Source: Arenicellales bacterium
Lineage (GTDB): Bacteria; Pseudomonadota; Gammaproteobacteria; Arenicellales; Poriferihabitantaceae
Direction of reading: 5' to 3'
Length of the DNA stretch: 32,269 nucleotides
Assembly (NCBI GenBank): GCA_028285825.1
Contig: JAPYNK010000151.1
Location: forward strand, 1 to 32,269
How positions within the stretch are numbered: position 1 is the first letter of the stretch; each line of letters opens with the position of its first letter. Made by a program: the position numbers and the translations under genes. The notes under the pieces are model-generated. The model ran no database searches, was not told where the DNA came from, and worked only from the letters and a program-made list of their open reading frames with translations. This document shows, one piece after another, positions 25,116-32,101 of this stretch.

Positions 25116-26921
25116 CTACGTTCCGATACAGCAATCTTTGACAAATGACGCACTCCCATACGTAATTGACTTAGAAAGCGGCGGATACGATGAGAGATAG
25201 TGGAACGAAGCACCAGATTTTCTTCCTGAGAGAGGTGGTGGAGTGGGGGGGGGGGTAACGAATCTGATTGGCGGAATCATGCTGTAAGTCTTGCACTGAT
25301 CCATTTGAATTGCGAGCGCAGGAGTTGCCTGCCATGTCTCCATTTCATAGGCTGCACATATAATCGCGTCTGCCAAGGCAGGCCGTGTGGACGCACGTTT
25401 AAGCAGTTTTCGAGCACCGGATGGCCAAAGAACATAAGCGCCAGCACCGGTTCGATCTTGATAGAGACGTCGTAATGGCAGACTTGCATGATGACGACCG
25501 ACCAGTTTCTTGCGATTTCGTACCTCAAGGGTGACATGATCAAGACCAGATTCTGCTTCAAGCTTATCAAGAAGCGTCGGCACATCAGTGGAAAGCATCG
25601 CATCATCTTCGATAATCAGATGAGGAATGCCTGAATTTTCGACTCTTTTCCACGCCTTGCAATGAGATTCCAGTATTGCCATCTCCCTGGCTTTCATAGG
25701 TCGCTCCCAACGTTGCCAATGCACATGATCGGGTGGTCGGCTCAATGTATGTGGCGTTACTGCCTCCAGCCGCTCCCAGTCGAGTCCAAGACTTTCCATC
25801 TGTTTGTGCTGAAAAGACATTCGGGCGGTCTCTCCAGCAATGTTGATGATGATTACTCGCATTTTTCTTGCCGGGAGGAACGACTGTAACCCGAAATTTC
25901 CTGATAATAGTTCCAGATACTGATTGACGATTCGTTCTTTACCAAACCTGCTTTCAAGATCTCGATATCCTCCATCAACTACTGCATGAACAAGAGATGT
26001 ATATTTTAGAAGATTAATAGCATTGACAAAACCATCAAGATCATCAATATTGACCAGCAGACCGTTAGACTCGTTAACCATATACCAGGAAGGCCCCTCG
26101 CTCCTGGTGGCGACGACAGGCACCTTGGCACGCCATGCTTCAAGGACCACGTTGCCTAAGGGTTCATGACGCGAAGGCATGGCAAAAACATCAGTTGAAG
26201 CAATGTAATGGATAGGCTCTCGAACCCACCCCGTAAATCGTACACGATCTGAAATTGCTAAATTATTGGCGAGGCGTTCCAGGTTTTTTCGCTCATCGCC
26301 ATCGCCAACGAGCCAAAGCCACGCATCCGGAATTCTCGCAACTGCGCGGACAAGCAAATCAAAGCCCTTTCTCGGAACGAATCGTCCCGCTCCTGAAATC
26401 AGAAAAACATCATCGGGAGTATCCAGATCGCTCCGGCTTACGGGACGAGCCAGGATATCAGGCGGGAAGTTGGTTATGGTCTGCACGGGCTTGTCCCAAC
26501 CCAGGGATTTGCAGTGGCTGCTGATACCCGGCATGTTCCCGACCAAAACATCACATGAAGAAAAATGTTTCAGGTTTGCGGGAAAATCTCCAAGTCTGGT
26601 CAGTTTTACAGCATTCGGCCAGTTCGGAATAGCCCTAGCAGCTCTTGGCATCCAGGCCATTATGGCATCTGGATTCCATTCTCGGACCAAACGGTAGAGC
26701 TTCCAGTCCAGCATCAAGCTGCAGAACGAGAGACGACGGTAATGATTCTCGATTATTTCGCCAAGATCATCAATTTCATCACGCCACTTGCGATGAGGTC
26801 GAATAACAAAACGCTGTTCCACATTTTTTTCTCCAAGTGCTTGGACCAGACTGACGAAAAACCGTTCCGCGCCTCCATCCTTGCCAAAGTGAATATGCAA
26901 CACCTTGATGGGCGTCGTCAT
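25116..26921 (-). CDS. Fusion glycosyltransferase: GT4 plus GT25 domains, with poly-C tract near its end
   Basis: This 601-residue protein joins two transferases. Residues 1-345 are GT4 (GT-B fold): a GKDGGAERFF donor-site loop, GAGRFVPRKGFDLLVRAV and the E-x7-E motif E253-E261 (HEPLGNVVLEAW). From residue 354 (MRVIIINIAGETARMSFQHK) a GT25 domain like those for lipooligosaccharide begins, with IIEDDAM and GAGAYVLWPSGARKLL. Both probably build a surface glycan at the cytoplasmic face. Near the C-terminus RFVT is followed by eleven C's (25245-25255). As read, the end is TPPPTPPPLSG...; C10 would give a 3' end at 25082 containing STISHRIRRFL, and C12 one at 25171. The start overlaps the previous gene by ATGA. 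Confidence 0.88.
   Translation of the reverse strand: MTTPIKVLHIHFGKDGGAERFFVSLVQALGEKNVEQRFVIRPHRKWRDEIDDLGEIIENHYRRLSFCSLMLDWKLYRLVREWNPDAIMAWMPRAARAIPNWPNAVKLTRLGDFPANLKHFSSCDVLVGNMPGISSHCKSLGWDKPVQTITNFPPDILARPVSRSDLDTPDDVFLISGAGRFVPRKGFDLLVRAVARIPDAWLWLVGDGDERKNLERLANNLAISDRVRFTGWVREPIHYIASTDVFAMPSRHEPLGNVVLEAWRAKVPVVATRSEGPSWYMVNESNGLLVNIDDLDGFVNAINLLKYTSLVHAVVDGGYRDLESRFGKERIVNQYLELLSGNFGLQSFLPARKMRVIIINIAGETARMSFQHKQMESLGLDWERLEAVTPHTLSRPPDHVHWQRWERPMKAREMAILESHCKAWKRVENSGIPHLIIEDDAMLSTDVPTLLDKLEAESGLDHVTLEVRNRKKLVGRHHASLPLRRLYQDRTGAGAYVLWPSGARKLLKRASTRPALADAIICAAYEMETWQATPALAIQMDQCKTYSMIPPIRFVTPPPTPPPLSGRKSGASFHYLSSYPPLSKSITYGSASFVKDCCIGT
25245..25255 (-). repeat. C11 homopolymer tract in the glycosyltransferase fusion
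   Basis: Eleven consecutive C's on the coding strand lie inside the last codons of the glycosyltransferase (codons ACC CCC CCC CCC). Three possible frames follow, with stops at 25116 (as read), 25082 (C10 or one base less) and 25171 (C12). Runs of this length slip often during replication, so the C-terminus is expected to vary. Confidence 0.85.
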
Positions 26922-27670
26922 CGTATAGTCCTATGCCAGTGTAGCAATGCTGTATAGCGAATTTGATAAAGCAGACTGCGAATCCCCCGAAGCATTCTTG
27001 CAGGGAGTCGGGTCGGCTTTGCGGCGCGGCGTTCCTCTCCGACAGTTCCAGTTACTGTTTGCTGGTTTCCTATCGTCACAGGTGGCGGCAACACTAACGC
27101 TACCCTCAGCCCTTTTTCCCAAAAAAATTTTTGATCTTCATCGACTGGACGGAAAAAAGGTATCGAGCGGTCAAGAAGTTTCCGGGCGGCAGATTTCCTG
27201 AGACCATACGCAATGAGGCAGCTTGGTACTCGGTACGGCATTGCAATAATGTGGTCCGGCCCTAACGGGCGGCGGGTAATGCATCTTGGGTTGGCATTCA
27301 GACTGAAGAGTTTAACCATGTCCCAGCTGCCAGTCTCTTCCGAAAGAAGTTCCATCAATGTTCCCATATCATCAGATGCCTGAAAGTCATCCTCAAATAT
27401 GAAGCCTCCCTTGGAATTGCCTTGTGCAATTTTTTTCCAGGCTTCGAGATGACTGAGATAGCATCCGATCTCTGATGCCACGAGAGGGCTTCGTGCGCAA
27501 TGCCGATTAGCCTTTGCATCGTATACATTTTCGATTTCCCTCTCCGATAGCATCTTGCCGTCTACAGCGTTGATTCGTTCAAACTGGATGCCCAAACCGG
27601 CGAATTGCGCTTTGCTGTCGCGAAGCCGCCCGATGTTTGCGACCATGTTAAGAAGATAGGCTGGCCACAT
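26918..27670 (-). CDS. GT25-family glycosyltransferase (LOS/LPS type)
   Basis: This 250-residue protein opens PAYLLNMVANIGRLRDSKAQ and has FERINAVDGKMLSE, SEIGCYLSHLEAWKKIAQ and GFIFEDDFQAS. These are the GT25 hallmarks (Y-x-x-N-L...RR, GE/IGCxLSHxxxW, FEDD) seen in galactosyltransferases of lipooligosaccharide. The basic C-terminal segment (RRAAKPTRLPARMLRGIRSL) could associate with the membrane. Its stop overlaps the start of the GT4-GT25 gene by ATGA, and fkbM ends two bases before its start. The sugar and acceptor cannot be read from sequence. Confidence 0.88.
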   Translation of the reverse strand: MWPAYLLNMVANIGRLRDSKAQFAGLGIQFERINAVDGKMLSEREIENVYDAKANRHCARSPLVASEIGCYLSHLEAWKKIAQGNSKGGFIFEDDFQASDDMGTLMELLSEETGSWDMVKLFSLNANPRCITRRPLGPDHIIAMPYRVPSCLIAYGLRKSAARKLLDRSIPFFRPVDEDQKFFWEKGLRVALVLPPPVTIGNQQTVTGTVGEERRAAKPTRLPARMLRGIRSLLYQIRYTALLHWHRTIR

Positions 27671-27672
27671 AT

Positions 27673-28438
27673 CTATCGATGTCTGTTGCGATAGAGGGTC
27701 GTAATACGTTTGAGATTGGCTTGGCAGAGGCGGAAGCCGTGATCATGTAGCATCAGGTTTGTTTCAACGAATGTATGGGTTCTCTCTTTACCCCGCTCGA
27801 ATCCACAATCTATCGCAACCCAGTCAACCATGCCCAGGGTTTGTGTAGAACCTTCCAGCACCTCCGGTTCTGCTCCTTCAGCCTCAATTTTCATGATGAT
27901 AGTTCCTGATACGCCAGACAAATCCAACGCATCATCCAATTTTGTTGTCTGAACCATAGTTCGATGTGTTTCGCCTTCAATTTCCAGTATCGAACTATCA
28001 GCCGATTCAGGTTTTGAAAAGAACGGGACAGTTGTCGTTTCATTCCACAACGCCAATCGGCGGGTTTTCTCTTTCCCGGAAAAATTGTTAATGTCGCAAC
28101 ATCTCGCTTCCAATGCTTCGGGTTCAAAGGCGACATATCGGAGGCCATTATCACGGGCCCAAATCCCCAGTTCGCCAATGTTTGCTCCGCAATCAATGAA
28201 CGCTCCCCCCCGGCACAATTTCGAATGTGTCGAGATGATAATCCCGGACCAGATTGCTTATGCGTTGCTTTATGCCTCGTTTGAAAAAGTTTCCACGTTC
28301 CAGACGACAGAAATAAATTGACATTCTACCGTCATCAGCGATCATCAAGGGATGCTCTTGCGCTAAGGAAACACTGTGTTTTTTTCCACATATCCTGCCC
28401 AGCATATTCGAAACATCGAAGTACAATTGATTTTTCAT
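27673..28438 (-). pseudogene. FkbM-type methyltransferase, frame split at a G7 tract
   Basis: Two overlapping frames make one protein. The first (28438 down to 28193) is MKNQLYFDVSNMLGRICGKK ... DTFEIVPGG; the second (down to 27673) continues AFIDCGANIGELGIWARDNG ... with EAEGAEPEVLEGS. FIDCGANIG is the SAM-binding motif, and EIVPGG-xFIDCGANIG is the expected uninterrupted junction in FkbM enzymes. The break lies at seven G's on the coding strand (28205-28211); six G's would restore 254 codons in frame. FkbM proteins O-methylate sugars or other hydroxyls and suit a glycan operon. Either the gene is in an OFF state, or it is broken, or the run length was miscounted in sequencing. Confidence 0.8.
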
Positions 28439-28781
28439 TGGAGATACTATGAAAAATTCTCCGATCAGGCGATTTCGGACTATTCAAGGAGGGATTTTAG
28501 AGAGACCGGAACCAGAATTGCAATGTAATAATGATTTCATCTAAACGTATAAATTTAGAATAACATCAATGGCCCTTTTACCATAGATATGTCAAGTATG
28601 CACAATCAGCAGTTCTAATTTTCCTCAATCCTTAAATAGTGTCTGCCCGAAAATCGCCATTTTTCGCGAATGGTGGTTTTCGGGCAGACTGGCAGACACT
28701 ATATATTTCGCAGATCAGGGGCGGTTCATCGGAAATCTTTGGAATGACATTTCATCAATGCGAATTTGCCGGTTGACCTTT
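28439..28781. other. Intergenic region between glycan operon and AAA ATPase
   Basis: No gene. It should contain the promoter of the fkbM-GT operon, but no clear ribosome binding site precedes the fkbM ATG. The notable structure is the long hairpin at 28637-28701. Confidence 0.4.
28637..28701. repeat. Long hairpin with duplicated arm (MITE-like)
   Basis: GTCTGCCCGAAAA (28641-28653) pairs perfectly with TTTTCGGGCAGAC (28677-28689); an inner CCATT/AATGG stem extends it. In addition AGTGTCTGCC at 28638-28647 is the reverse complement of GGCAGACACT at 28691-28700, so the left arm can also pair with an outer right copy. Such compact ends resemble transposon termini pressed together. It may also act as a terminator for the AAA gene. 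Confidence 0.6.
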
Positions 28782-29975
28782 TCACCAGGGGCTCAGCTGT
28801 TCGGTATCAGTGCGCCGCAGGAAGCCGTCAAACAGGGGCACCGTGAAGGCGGCATATCCATAGCTGGTGCTGTAGATCATGCCCTTAGTGATGAGAGCCT
28901 CGCGGACGGGTCCCAGTTGTTGGGTTTTCTTGCCCATCGCCATGGCGATATCGCCTGATCGATAGGCAGGGCCGGACCCCAGGCTGGCCATCGCCTGTAG
29001 ATATTTGTGCTCCGGATGTGTAATGCGTTCTAGGCGAGACCGAAAGAACCCCCGGTCAAGACGTTCCATAACGACATTCTGAGCGGTCAAAAGATCATCT
29101 CGTGTGATGGGTGAGCACCCTGTCGTCATCCAGAGCTGATACCCCCATTCCTGCAGAAAGTAGGGGTAGCCCCCGGTGCGTTCTTTCACGGCGGTAATGA
29201 CCTCGACGTCAATGACAACATCTGCCCTTCTCGCAGGCTCGACCAGGGCCTGGCGGCATGCCGTCTCATCAAGCGGACCGATATCGGAATATTCGAACAG
29301 GCGTTCTGCATACGACCTGGTCTCGGAAGACAGTCTGATCATGGAAGGCAAGCCCGCCCCAATCACCAGGATTGGCAACTGGCGGCGGTCGGTATGGTGT
29401 ATCGCCATGATCAGGGCCCCGATTTCCTCCTTGACAAGATTTTGAATCTCGTCGACCAGGATCACAACCGATGTCTTTTGCGCTCGTGCAGCCTCGCCAA
29501 CAGCAACGAACAGATCGGCCAGATCATGTGAGAGGACTCCGCTGTCGGCAGTTCCTGCTTCCACATCCAGATCAGGAATCGAGATATCAAAATCTCCGTA
29601 ACGGATTCGCACGGCGGCCGCAAAGCTCTTTAGGACACGAAGTCCCCGCTTGACCGAACCGCTGATTCCGCCATTTTCCAGCCTGAGCAGCACAGCACGA
29701 AGGGTCGTGATGACAGTATGCGCAAGAGGGCCATTCGTGCCAACCTCAAAAAAACTGGAGATCGCACCGTGCTTTTCAGCAATTTGAACCATTTCATTCA
29801 GGAGCACAGTCTTTCCGACCCCCCGAAGACCGACCAGCATGAGGCTCCGGGCGGGTCGGCACGCCTTGTTTCTCTGGACCGCAACATCCGCTGCGACAAG
29901 AATACTGTCTCGCCCCGCAAGTTCCGGAGGCGGTGTTCCAGCACCGGGTGCAAAAGGGTTAGTCAGAGGATCCAC
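28782..29975 (-). CDS. AAA ATPase with Orc1/Cdc6-like architecture
   Basis: This 397-residue protein starts (GTG at 29975) MDPLTNPFAPGAGTPPPELA GRD and has Walker A GLRGVGKT (about 49-56), Walker B VVILVDEIQNL, a sensor-1 region (LPILVIGAGLPSM) and a C-terminal winged-helix-like domain (ALITKGMIYSTSYGYAAFTV). It belongs to a common group of bacterial AAA_16-type ATPases whose members sit singly in accessory DNA; their job is poorly known, perhaps DNA-bound switching or defence. No ribosome binding site precedes the GTG, but a palindromic promoter lies 6-57 bases upstream. A fragment of a second copy exists at 24540-24640. Confidence 0.8.
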   Translation of the reverse strand: MDPLTNPFAPGAGTPPPELAGRDSILVAADVAVQRNKACRPARSLMLVGLRGVGKTVLLNEMVQIAEKHGAISSFFEVGTNGPLAHTVITTLRAVLLRLENGGISGSVKRGLRVLKSFAAAVRIRYGDFDISIPDLDVEAGTADSGVLSHDLADLFVAVGEAARAQKTSVVILVDEIQNLVKEEIGALIMAIHHTDRRQLPILVIGAGLPSMIRLSSETRSYAERLFEYSDIGPLDETACRQALVEPARRADVVIDVEVITAVKERTGGYPYFLQEWGYQLWMTTGCSPITRDDLLTAQNVVMERLDRGFFRSRLERITHPEHKYLQAMASLGSGPAYRSGDIAMAMGKKTQQLGPVREALITKGMIYSTSYGYAAFTVPLFDGFLRRTDTEQLSPW

Positions 29976-29980
29976 AAGAA

Positions 29981-30032
29981 GTTATAGAAAGTTTAGCAAG
30001 TTTATTGATTATACCAATAAACTTTCTATAAC
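29981..30032 (-). promoter_or_regulatory. Palindromic promoter of the AAA ATPase gene
   Basis: GTTATAGAAAGTTTA (29981-29995) is the exact reverse complement of TAAACTTTCTATAAC (30018-30032), a 15-bp dyad. A second dyad, AGTTTATTG (29999-30007) with CAATAAACT (30015-30023), shares part of the right arm. Between the inner arms the minus strand reads GGTATAAT (box at 30013-30008). The site would suit autoregulation by a dimeric DNA-binding protein. Confidence 0.6.
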
Positions 30033-30054
30033 CCCCAAGAAATGAGACATCATG

Positions 30055-30156
30055 CGAACGAATGCAGTGCGATGGCCATCATTCGGCCATACTGGATTGG
30101 CTGGCGGACCATTTTCTTCGGTACCGAGTGCCCTTGCCCACCATTTCCATCCGTGA
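30055..30156 (+). pseudogene. Relic of a second Rieske oxygenase gene, C-terminal end
   Basis: In one frame the plus strand reads GHTGLAGGPFSSVPSALAHH FHP and stop. This matches GYTGGSFSPMLDVCAHHFHQW near the end of the intact Rieske oxygenase. The DNA aligns from GCGAACGAATGCAG (30055) to TGCGAGCGGATGCAG (24332), with one single-base gap and a nine-base insertion. No upstream Rieske domain follows. Its presence beside the AAA gene mirrors the AAA fragment beside the intact Rieske gene. Confidence 0.6.
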
Positions 30157-30218
30157 ACTGCCCGTCATCATCGCTCGAATTCCGACATCACCGGCAATGA
30201 AATTCCGTCAGGGCAAGT

Positions 30219-30569
30219 TCAGCCTGCCTTTGTTGACGTACGTGTTTTGACGGATGGATTCTGTACGGTTACGCAATGGCTCCGTATCACTGTCCGAAAT
30301 GCATTGTCAATCAACGCCCAGTCGACAATATCAACCTTAAACGGAAGATCCGATTCTGAAAAGTCTTCCGACAGTACAGACATCAAGTCGAGTGACTGGG
30401 GATGGTCTCCCAGAATGGCAATATCCAAATCGGAAAATTTCTTCGCTTTTCGAGATGCACGCGAACCAAAAACCAAAACCCTGTTTTCAGGGACATGCCG
30501 TCTCAGGATATCTCGTACAATTGTCCAGTGCTCAGGTTCAAGGTCGACTTGTGGCGAGCTTCTGCTCAT
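30219..30569 (-). CDS. mntA: MntA-type nucleotidyltransferase (antitoxin of HepT/MntA pair)
   Basis: This 116-residue protein holds the minimal nucleotidyltransferase site FGSRASRKAKKFSDLDIAIL, an exact G-S-x10-D-x-D, followed by a third acidic position in VDIVDWALID. In characterised HepT/MntA pairs MntA adds AMP units to a tyrosine of the HepT ribonuclease and silences it. It overlaps the upstream hepT-like gene by ATGA. The C-terminal tail (NPSVKTRTSTKAG) is polar and may be a late extension. Confidence 0.85.
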   Translation of the reverse strand: MSRSSPQVDLEPEHWTIVRDILRRHVPENRVLVFGSRASRKAKKFSDLDIAILGDHPQSLDLMSVLSEDFSESDLPFKVDIVDWALIDNAFRTVIRSHCVTVQNPSVKTRTSTKAG

Positions 30570-30988
30570 AGCAACCGTTCCTCTAGTCTTTTGTAGAGAT
30601 AGGCCGCTTCTTCGAGAAAACGCGGAATTCCTTCAACCACTTCCAGCGCAACATCTTCATGATAGGCATGGCTGGTCCTTGACCGCATTTCCCTATACTT
30701 GCGCCAATCCATCCATTCCCCAAGTAGCAGACCTTGCTCGTTTCCAGTGCGTATAAGATCCTGAAAGGTCATCTCGTCAAACTGTTCAGGGCTTGCTGAT
30801 GCAAATTCCAGATAGCGCTTCAAAATCTTGTGCCCCTGTTCATAGGTAAATTCAAAGCGCTGAATCAGCCCGTCACGAATTTGGGCATCACTGATATCTA
30901 ATTGATATCTTGCCAACCCTTCCTCAAGGCGTTGAATGGCTCGCCCGAAAGAGTCGATTCCCGGCTTGTCACTGGACATTTTTTTCAT
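30566..30988 (-). CDS. hepT: HepT-type ribonuclease toxin (HI0074 family)
   Basis: This protein of about 140 residues, mostly helical, begins MKKMSSDKPGIDSFGRAIQR and carries RSRTSHAY, an exact R-x4-H-x-Y match to the HepT/HEPN RNase active site. The preceding FTYEQGHKILKRYLEFAS and WMDWRKYREMRS fit the HI0074 nucleotidyltransferase-partner family. GGAAGG stands six bases before the ATG at 30988; a second ATG three codons on is also possible. The frame is open further upstream but without family similarity. Together with mntA it forms a toxin-antitoxin operon. Confidence 0.85.
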   Translation of the reverse strand: MKKMSSDKPGIDSFGRAIQRLEEGLARYQLDISDAQIRDGLIQRFEFTYEQGHKILKRYLEFASASPEQFDEMTFQDLIRTGNEQGLLLGEWMDWRKYREMRSRTSHAYHEDVALEVVEGIPRFLEEAAYLYKRLEERLL

Positions 30989-31019
30989 CCTAACCCTTCC
31001 ATCTGCAAATAAGTTTTGT

Positions 31020-31382
31020 TCAATTGCAGGAAAAAAACACCCTATCAACAGAAAATTTAACTGACTCAAATTGTAAATCAACATTGAATGATTCGACCAG
31101 ACGAATAGACCAAAAACTTGCAGTGTCAGTATTCGCCCCCTTGCCAAGTGAAACCGGGGCAGGAACAGGTTGCATACTTGCAGCTTTCAACAAAATCCAA
31201 AAACATTCAAGGCTAAGTCCGGCATCTGGAATCTGGCACCTTGAACGAAACACCTCATCTGTCAACTGCAGTGATTGACCGAATGGTCGGTTATTCCTGC
31301 CAAGGTTTTCAAATTCTGTCTGAAGCTTTGGTAATACGACATGCAGCAATCCACAGAATTTCACAAAGTCCGGCATATCCAT
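31020..31382 (-). CDS. Possible hypothetical protein downstream of proX
   Basis: A 120-codon frame begins with ATG directly after the stop of the deacylase gene (TGA ATG GAT ATG). Coupled translation would be possible, but no separate ribosome binding site is seen. The product (DFVKFCGLLHVVLPKLQTEF ... PVSLGKGANTDTASFW) matches nothing I know. An opposing frame of 84 codons overlaps it. It may be a chance open frame in a 390-base gap. Confidence 0.25.
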   Translation of the reverse strand: MDMPDFVKFCGLLHVVLPKLQTEFENLGRNNRPFGQSLQLTDEVFRSRCQIPDAGLSLECFWILLKAASMQPVPAPVSLGKGANTDTASFWSIRLVESFNVDLQFESVKFSVDRVFFSCN

Positions 31383-31910
31383 TCATCGGGCGTATTGACC
31401 TAAATCCACAAGCAGAATACGACAGGAGTGACCATGGCTTTCCAGAAAGCCTATCAGGTCGCTTCGTCCAATAGACACGGTTGCTGAATTATCAAGTGGG
31501 TGCACAAACAGCAAATCATGTTCCAACAGTCCTTCATCAATATAAAACTGAACCGCACTTTCGCGATCATTAAGGAGAGCGAATGGGCTGACTGAACCCG
31601 GAAGTACACCCAGATATCGCATCAATCTCTCAGGACTGCAAAACGAAAATCGGCGGGCGCCCAATGCCTGAGCCACATCGTCAAGGACAATCCTGCGACC
31701 TTCATGCAGCGTAAGCAACCACATCCCGCCCTTCTTGCTTTTCAGAAACAAGTTCTTGACCTGACCTTCATCTCCCGCATCCCTTGGTCGTATTGATCTT
31801 GCCTGTTCAACCGTGAATATCGGCTGGTGATGTATGACCGAATAATCAATCCCCTCAGCATCCAGCATTTCATACAATTGATCGGGAGTGATTGCACCAT
31901 GTTCACTCAT
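31383..31910 (-). CDS. proX: ProX/YbaK-type aminoacyl-tRNA deacylase
   Basis: This protein of 175 residues begins MSEHGAITPDQLYEMLDAEG and has IDYSVIHHQPIFTVEQARSI, VKNLFLKSKKGGMWLLTLHE, and GVLPGSVSPFALLNDRES. K in LFLKSKK and the GxxPGSVSPF loop are hallmarks of the prolyl-tRNA editing family. Free-standing ProX-like enzymes remove alanine mischarged on tRNA-Pro. The ATG lies within the stop of an upstream MFS reading frame (ATGA at 31910-31907), which supports this start and shows former operon linkage. GGAGG stands 14 bases upstream, a little far. Confidence 0.88.
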   Translation of the reverse strand: MSEHGAITPDQLYEMLDAEGIDYSVIHHQPIFTVEQARSIRPRDAGDEGQVKNLFLKSKKGGMWLLTLHEGRRIVLDDVAQALGARRFSFCSPERLMRYLGVLPGSVSPFALLNDRESAVQFYIDEGLLEHDLLFVHPLDNSATVSIGRSDLIGFLESHGHSCRILLVDLGQYAR

Positions 31911-32098
31911 GGGATAGCTGACTGCCTCCATTGTTTCAAAGTGGGTAGCCGAATTGAACAGGGAGCAGCAAGAAACAAAAGGCCGGCAAACCAACACAGA
32001 CAACTGGTGAGACCTGTGCTCTGGTAAATCCAGCCAGAAAAAACTGTACCAAGCAAACGCCCTCCGGTACTCGACATGTAATAGAAGGGAATTATATT
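31907..32098 (-). pseudogene. MFS transporter, C-terminal relic
   Basis: After a TAG at 32101-32099 the minus strand is open for 63 codons: FYYMSSTGGRLLGTVFSGWI YQSTGLTSCLCWFAGLLFLA. This is the last two transmembrane helices of an MFS permease (compare the family pattern FYYMANAGGRLLGTLLSGLxYQ). It ends in TGA overlapping the proX ATG. Upstream of the TAG no frame continues the transporter, so the rest is lost or shifted. An expressed short peptide is unlikely. Confidence 0.65.
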
Positions 32099-32101
32099 CT
32101 A

